64,000 nucleotides of DNA from Bradyrhizobium diazoefficiens. GTDB taxonomy: Bacteria > Pseudomonadota > Alphaproteobacteria > Rhizobiales > Xanthobacteraceae. The stretch is taken from assembly GCF_018131015.1 (NCBI RefSeq), contig NZ_JAFCJJ010000008.1, positions 205,401 through 269,400 of the forward strand. Direction: 5' to 3'. Shown piece by piece: positions 59,733-64,000 of this stretch. Both the position numbers and the translations under genes were made by a program. The notes under the pieces are model-generated. The model had not been told where the DNA came from, made no database searches, and worked only from the letters and a program-made list of their open reading frames with translations. Positions within the stretch are counted from its first letter, which is position 1; the number at the start of each line of letters is the position of its first letter.

Positions 59733-60692
59733 TCAATGCGGGCAGGTCTCGACCTCAATCGTGACGTGGCTGAGACCCTTCAGCCCGGCAAGCCGCTTCT
59801 TGTAGACGGCCGGCTGCTTCGGGGCGTCGGACACCACCGAGAGCAGCACGGCGCAGTGGCCGGGGCCGACCTGCCAAAGGTGGAGATCGGTGACGCGGTC
59901 ATCGCCGATCTCCATGCGCGCCCGGATCACCCGCTCGAGCTTCTCGTCGGCACGCACGTCGAGCAGCACGGCGCCCGATGCCTTGATCAGCCCGAACGCC
60001 CAGCTCGCGATCACCGCGCTGCCGATCAGGCCGACGGCCGGGTCGGCCCAGACCCAGCCGGAATACATCGCGACCGATAGTGCTGCGATCGCCAGCACCG
60101 AGGTCGCGGCATCGGCCATCACGTGGACATAGGCGGCGCGAAGGTTGTTGTCGTGATGGTGGTGATGGCCGTGGTCGTGATCATGGCCGCCGTGATCACC
60201 ATGCGCGTGGCCGTGACCATGATGATGGTGATCGTGGCTGTCGCGCAGGAGCCATGCGCTGGCGAGATTGACGCAGAGGCCGAGGGCTGCGACCGCGATC
60301 GCCTCGCCATAGACGATCGGCACCGGCGTGATCAGCCGCAGCACGCTTTCATAGGCGATCTCGACGGCGATCAGGCCCAGGATGATCGCGCTGGAGAAGG
60401 CGGCGAGATCGCCGAACTTCCCGGTCCCGAAGGTGAAGTGGGCGTTGCCGAGATGCCGGCGCGCAAAGTGGTAGGCGAAGGCGGCAATGCCCAGCGCCGC
60501 CGCATGCGTGCCCATGTGCCAGCCGTCGGCGAGCAGCGCCATCGAGCCGAACAGCGAGCCCGCGACGATCTCGCCGACCATCATGACCAGCGTCAGAACA
60601 ACCACGAGCCAGGTGCGCCGCTCGTTCTCGTCATGCCTGTCGCCAAGGAAAGCATGGTCGTGGGTCCACTGTTCAATCGAGTGGGAATGCAT
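59733..60692 (-). CDS. dmeF: cation diffusion facilitator, DmeF-like (Co/Ni efflux)
   Basis: 319 residues, six helices. The zinc-site analogue lies in GSMALLADGWHMGTHAAALGIAAFAYHFARRH; the histidine replaces aspartate at the first position (HxxxD to HxxxH type), as in DmeF. A histidine-rich loop, residues about 150-182, precedes the second site in AAYVHVMADAATSVLAIAAL. The N-terminus HSHSIEQWTHDHAFLGDRHDENERRTW is DmeF-typical. Exports cobalt and nickel. No DmeR gene is adjacent. Divergent from the chromate genes, forming a metal block. Confidence 0.92.
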   Translation of the reverse strand: MHSHSIEQWTHDHAFLGDRHDENERRTWLVVVLTLVMMVGEIVAGSLFGSMALLADGWHMGTHAAALGIAAFAYHFARRHLGNAHFTFGTGKFGDLAAFSSAIILGLIAVEIAYESVLRLITPVPIVYGEAIAVAALGLCVNLASAWLLRDSHDHHHHGHGHAHGDHGGHDHDHGHHHHHDNNLRAAYVHVMADAATSVLAIAALSVAMYSGWVWADPAVGLIGSAVIASWAFGLIKASGAVLLDVRADEKLERVIRARMEIGDDRVTDLHLWQVGPGHCAVLLSVVSDAPKQPAVYKKRLAGLKGLSHVTIEVETCPH

Positions 60693-60771
60693 CGATAACT
60701 CTCCGGAATCTCAAGTCGATCAGAAACATAGTTCGGAAACGCCAGGCTTCTAAGTCCAATCACCCGATGGA

Positions 60772-60801
60772 TTGACAGTTCCGCTCGGTTCGCTGTAATC
60801 A
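60772..60801 (+). promoter_or_regulatory. putative sigma-70-like promoter for chrB-chrA
   Basis: A consensus -35 hexamer TTGACA (60772-60777) is followed after 18 bases by TAATCA (60796-60801) as -10. The implied start is near 60808, leaving a leader of about 75 bases to the chrB start. It lies in the 190-base dmeF-chrB gap. Confidence 0.5.
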
Positions 60802-60882
60802 GCACCCATGGGGATTGAGCGATCTCCCCACGAGGCGACATGCCCAAGAATCGCGTCCCGCTCGGTTCTTCGAGGACGCATC

Positions 60883-61701
60883 ATGTCAACGTTTACGACC
60901 ATATCATCTGATAAATTGGCGCGCCTGATCGGCACGGCGAACGCGCCGGCCCTGATCGACGTGCGGACCGATGAGGATTTTGCCGCCGACCCGCGGCTGA
61001 TCCCGGGCTCCATCAAGCTCAGCCACGGCAATGTTTCCGACTGGGGCGGCGATTTCGCCGGCCGTTCCGCCATCGTCTCCTGCCTGCGCGGCGCAAAGCT
61101 CGCGCAGGGCACGGCGGCCTGGCTCCGTCAGCTCGGCGCGGAAGCCGAGACGCTGGAGGGCGGCTTCGAGGGCTGGAAGGCGGCGAAGCTGCCGCTGCTC
61201 GACGCGACGAAACTGCCGCCGCGTGATGCCAAGGGACGCACCGTCTGGGTGACGCGGGCGCGGCCCAAGGTGGACCGCATCGCCTGCCCGTGGCTGATCC
61301 GTCGCTTCGTCGATCCCGGCGCGGTTTTCCTCTATGTGGCGCCATCCGAGGTCGTCGCGGTCGGCGAGCGTTTCAACGCTGCTCCCTTCGACATCGAGAA
61401 CGTGCTCTGGAGTCACCGCGGCGAGCTCTGCACCTTCGACGTGATGATCGAGGAGTTCGGCATTGCGACCCCGCCCCTGCTCCGGCTCGCAACGCTGGTG
61501 CGCGGCGCCGACACGGCGCGGCTGGACCTCGCGCCGGAGGCGGCAGGCCTGCTTGCCGCTTCGCTCGGGCTGTCGCGGATGTATGACGATGACCTCGAGC
61601 AGCTCGAGGCCGGCATGCTGCTTTACGACGCCTTCTACCGCTGGTGCCGCGACGCCACCGGCGAGAACCACAACTGGCCGACCAACAAGGTGAAGGCGTG
61701 A
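60883..61701 (+). CDS. chrB: rhodanese-ChrB fusion protein (chromate resistance)
   Basis: 272 residues from MSTFTTISSDKL; a longer frame from 60808 lacks family character. Residues about 1-110 form a rhodanese domain, NAPALIDVRTDEDF and GRSAIVSCLRGAKLAQGTAAWLRQLG, with the catalytic cysteine of SCLRGAK. Residues about 120-272 form the ChrB C-terminal domain: VWVTRARPKVDRIACPWLIRRFVDPGAVFLYVAPSEV, FDIENVLWSHRGELCTFDVMIEEFG. In ChrB-type systems this domain is linked to chromate sensing/detoxification; the added sulfurtransferase may supply sulfur or bind metal. Its stop overlaps the chrA start by one base. Confidence 0.9.
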   Translation: MSTFTTISSDKLARLIGTANAPALIDVRTDEDFAADPRLIPGSIKLSHGNVSDWGGDFAGRSAIVSCLRGAKLAQGTAAWLRQLGAEAETLEGGFEGWKAAKLPLLDATKLPPRDAKGRTVWVTRARPKVDRIACPWLIRRFVDPGAVFLYVAPSEVVAVGERFNAAPFDIENVLWSHRGELCTFDVMIEEFGIATPPLLRLATLVRGADTARLDLAPEAAGLLAASLGLSRMYDDDLEQLEAGMLLYDAFYRWCRDATGENHNWPTNKVKA

Positions 61702-63086
61702 TGGATACCCGCACCAATCAAACGGGAGCTGATGCCGGTCACGGCATCAGCTTCGGAGAGGCCTTTCGCGTCTGGCTGCGCGTCGCCTGTCTGAGCTTCG
61801 GCGGACCCGCGGGCCAGATCGCGGTCATGCACCGCATCCTGGTCGAGGAGAAGAACTGGATCTCGGAGGGTCGTTTCCTGCATGCCCTGAACTACTGCAT
61901 GCTGCTGCCGGGACCGGAGGCGCAGCAGCTTGCGACCTATGTCGGCTGGCTGATGCACCGCACCGCCGGCGGGCTGATGGCGGGCGGGCTGTTCATCCTG
62001 CCCGGCATCATCGCCATCATGGGCCTTAGCTACATCTATGCAGCCTTCGGCAATGTCAGCTTCGTCGAGGCGCTGTTCTTCGGCCTGAAGGCCGCCGTGC
62101 TCGCCATCGTCGTCGAGGCGGTGGTGCGCGTCGGCAAGCGCTCATTGAAGAACCGCGTCATGATCGCGCTGGCCGCGATCGCCTTCGTCGCGATCTTCTT
62201 CTTCGCCGTCCCCTTCCCAGTCATCATCATCGCCGCCGGTGTCATCGGATACATCGGCGCGCGCGCCGGCCGGCCGGAGTTCGCACCGGCCGGTCACGGT
62301 CACGGCGGCAGCACCGCCGTGGTCGACAGCATGCTGGGCGAAGCCGTTCCCGAGCATGTGCGTCCCGACACCGTGCGCACGATCCGTGTCGGCGCGGTGT
62401 GGCTTGCGCTCTGGCTCGTGCCGGTGATCGCGCTGCTCCTCATTCTCGGGCAGGCCAACGTGTTCAGCCAGATCGCGCTGTTCTTCTCGAAAATGGCGCT
62501 GGTCACCTTCGGCGGCGCCTACGCCGTGCTGGCCTATGTCGCGCAGCAGGCGGTCGAGCATTATCACTGGCTGAAGCCACACGAGATGCTCGACGGCCTC
62601 GGGATGGCCGAGACTACGCCGGGCCCGCTGATCATGGTGCTGCAGTTCGTAGGCTTCCTGGCGGCCTATCGCGACCCCGGCGGTTTGTCGCCGATGCTCG
62701 CTGCGACCCTCGGTGGATTGCTCGCGACCTGGGTCACCTTCACGCCCTGCTTCCTCTGGATCTTCGTCGGCGCGCCCTATATCGAGCACCTCCGCGGCAA
62801 CACCGGCCTCGCCGGCGCGCTCGGTGCGATCACGGCGGCCGTGGTCGGCGTGGTTCTCAACCTCTCGATCTGGTTCGCCCTGCACACGCTGTTCCGCGAG
62901 ACCGTGCCGGTGCACGCCTTCCCGCTCAACTTCGACATGCCGGTGCTCAGGAGCATCGACGTTCCGGCGCTCGTGCTGTCGATCGCGGCGGCAACCGCGA
63001 TCTTTCGGTTCAAGCTCGGCATGCTCACGGTGCTGGCGGCCAGTTGCGCAGCGGGCGTGGCGCTGCGGCTGGCGGGGGTGATCTAG
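61701..63086 (+). CDS. chrA: chromate transporter ChrA (two-domain CHR)
   Basis: 461 residues, two CHR repeats. The first has FGEAFRVWLRVACLSFGGPAGQIAVMHRILVEEKNWISEGRFLHALNYCMLLPGPEAQQLATYVGWLMH. The second has IALFFSKMALVTFGGAYAVLAYVAQQAVEHYHWLKPHEMLDGLGMAETTPGPLIMVLQFVGFLAAYRDPG. The GPEAQQLA and TPGPL motifs are diagnostic. Exports chromate. ATG at 61701 overlaps the chrB stop (TGATG), so translation is coupled; an earlier start at 61644 lies within chrB and is rejected. Confidence 0.95.
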   Translation: MDTRTNQTGADAGHGISFGEAFRVWLRVACLSFGGPAGQIAVMHRILVEEKNWISEGRFLHALNYCMLLPGPEAQQLATYVGWLMHRTAGGLMAGGLFILPGIIAIMGLSYIYAAFGNVSFVEALFFGLKAAVLAIVVEAVVRVGKRSLKNRVMIALAAIAFVAIFFFAVPFPVIIIAAGVIGYIGARAGRPEFAPAGHGHGGSTAVVDSMLGEAVPEHVRPDTVRTIRVGAVWLALWLVPVIALLLILGQANVFSQIALFFSKMALVTFGGAYAVLAYVAQQAVEHYHWLKPHEMLDGLGMAETTPGPLIMVLQFVGFLAAYRDPGGLSPMLAATLGGLLATWVTFTPCFLWIFVGAPYIEHLRGNTGLAGALGAITAAVVGVVLNLSIWFALHTLFRETVPVHAFPLNFDMPVLRSIDVPALVLSIAAATAIFRFKLGMLTVLAASCAAGVALRLAGVI

Positions 63087-63231
63087 GGCGCGTGCTCATA
63101 GACAGGCACGACGCGTCCGGCTTGCCATCGGAAGGCGACGTTGAACCTGGCAATCGATGCAAACCGGTCTGCCTTCCAAAGCGTTGTCTGACATCGGCAG
63201 GTCCCTAATATCTTGGAAAGGGTTAGCAACA

Positions 63232-63900
63232 ATGCACGTCGGCCTTATTGGAGGGATCGGTCCTGCAGCAACGGACTTCTATTACCGGCGCTTGATCGCA
63301 GCGTTTGCCAGCAGGAAGACCCCACTGGAATTGACGATTGCCCATGCTGACACACCAACACTTCTCAAAAATCTCGCAAGCAATGACAAGGCGGGGCAGG
63401 CTGCGATATTCGCGCGTCTCACGGAACGACTTGCCGTGGCAGGTGCGAACTGCGTAGCGATAACGTCGATAGCAGGGCACTTTTGCATGGACGCCTTTAA
63501 GGCGGTGTCCCCACTTCGTGCCGTCGACATGATTGTCGAGGTCAATCAGGCAATAGCAGAACGCGGCCTCAACCGGGTCGGCATACTCGGAACCCAGACG
63601 GTCATGGAGACTCGTTTCTATGGGGGCGTCACTTCGGCGGAAATCATTGCCCCGGGCGGACAAGAACTGCTTGATGTCCACCAGGCATATGTGACCATGG
63701 CGGCCTCAGGCGTCATAACCGAGGCCCAGCGATCCGTCTTCGATGCGGCCAGTCATCGGCTGCTCAAGAAAGGCGCTCAGGCGATCCTGCTTGGGGGGAC
63801 TGATCTTGTATTGGTTTACGATGAGCGAACCTCTAGCTTCCCGCTGATCGATTGCGCAAGTATTCATGCCGATGCCATCGCGCGGTTGGCAATCGGCTAG
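63232..63900 (+). CDS. aspartate/glutamate racemase-like protein without canonical catalytic cysteines
   Basis: 222 residues from MHVGLIGGIGPAATDFYYRRLIAAFA, the family N-terminus; the upstream extension to 63157 is unlikely. Racemases of this family use two cysteines in motifs like ACNTAH and GCTE. Here the first reads AITSIAGHFC, where the cysteine position appears to be serine. The second reads LLGGTDLVL, where the cysteine is glycine and the following acid is aspartate. Other family elements (GILGTQTVME, RFYGGVTSAEII) are kept. It may be a non-racemising member, or have a different acid/base pair. Base composition is lower in GC than its neighbours, suggesting recent acquisition (inference). 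Confidence 0.75.
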   Translation: MHVGLIGGIGPAATDFYYRRLIAAFASRKTPLELTIAHADTPTLLKNLASNDKAGQAAIFARLTERLAVAGANCVAITSIAGHFCMDAFKAVSPLRAVDMIVEVNQAIAERGLNRVGILGTQTVMETRFYGGVTSAEIIAPGGQELLDVHQAYVTMAASGVITEAQRSVFDAASHRLLKKGAQAILLGGTDLVLVYDERTSSFPLIDCASIHADAIARLAIG

Positions 63901-64000
63901 TCTGGCCGGGTCACTCGGTGGCCCGACGAGACTGGGCAAGAATTGGACGTTGGCGGCCTTAGGCCGTAGCGAACCGGGCGATTGCGAGCCGGGGCTGAAT

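Noticed and set aside
60178..60241. Repetitive CAT/GTG-rich run that looks like a short tandem repeat
   Set aside because: It encodes the histidine-rich loop of DmeF and needs no separate explanation.
63901..64000. Possible mobile-element border after the racemase-like gene
   Set aside because: No inverted repeat, transposase or attachment site is visible in the last 100 bases.

Overview
The window reads as a piece of the main chromosome of an alphaproteobacterium of the Bradyrhizobium / Rhodopseudomonas group. This is inferred from the high GC content, FixK/FNR-type TTGAT-N4-ATCAA sites, a GcrA-family protein, an LdtR-type MarR regulator, an H+-translocating pyrophosphatase, the gene order CBP3-DUF177-plsX-fabH-ihfA-merR, and several families of short intergenic palindromic repeats. 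No insertion sequence, prophage, integrase, CRISPR array or rRNA was found; the only RNA gene seen is tRNA-Pro(GGG).

Layout. 1-3.8 kb: end of a surface-polysaccharide locus (glycosyltransferase fragment, polyprenyl glycosylphosphotransferase, O-antigen ligase/polymerase-like protein). 3.7-17.5 kb: mixed catabolic and regulatory genes. These are a MarR/FAD-monooxygenase divergent pair with an AT-rich operator, a YdcF/DUF169/saccharopine-dehydrogenase-like operon, an acetamidase, a small protein plus GcrA-like regulator, a second MarR, an alpha/beta-hydrolase lacking the usual serine, an SDR, a DapA-like protein, and an HSL-type esterase divergent from a TetR regulator.

17.5-31.2 kb is the most distinctive region: a compact oxygen-responsive carbon and fermentation island. 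It holds a class I PHA synthase, a CBS-pair protein, a GntP-type permease, a two-part CoA-transferase with an extra C-terminal domain, pyruvate formate-lyase with its radical-SAM activase, two AspT/YidE-type exchangers and a FocA formate channel. Three near-identical FNR/FixK boxes sit in the three intergenic regions from which all these genes are read. The inferred role is a low-oxygen overflow module that splits pyruvate to acetyl-CoA and formate, exports formate (and probably another organic acid), and links CoA and hydroxybutyrate chemistry to the PHA store.

31.3-64 kb is mostly housekeeping: a TPR protein, tRNA-Pro, merR/ihfA/fabH/plsX/DUF177/CBP3, bamE, a TctC-type binding protein, hppA, the glyA-nrdR-ribD-ribE-ribH-nusB-thiL run, two small conserved proteins, ldtR, hemB, an RDD protein, an aminoacyl-tRNA-protein transferase, and mntH with a Mur-like manganese box. 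After these come two MFS transporters flanking a class III nucleotide cyclase, a DMT exporter, and a metal-resistance block (dmeF divergent from a rhodanese-ChrB fusion and chrA). The window ends with an Asp/Glu-racemase-like gene that lacks both usual catalytic cysteines and looks compositionally foreign.

Start codons were moved from the longest frame where a ribosome-binding site or family-typical N-terminus favoured an internal start; such choices are stated in each entry. All functions are from sequence reading alone.
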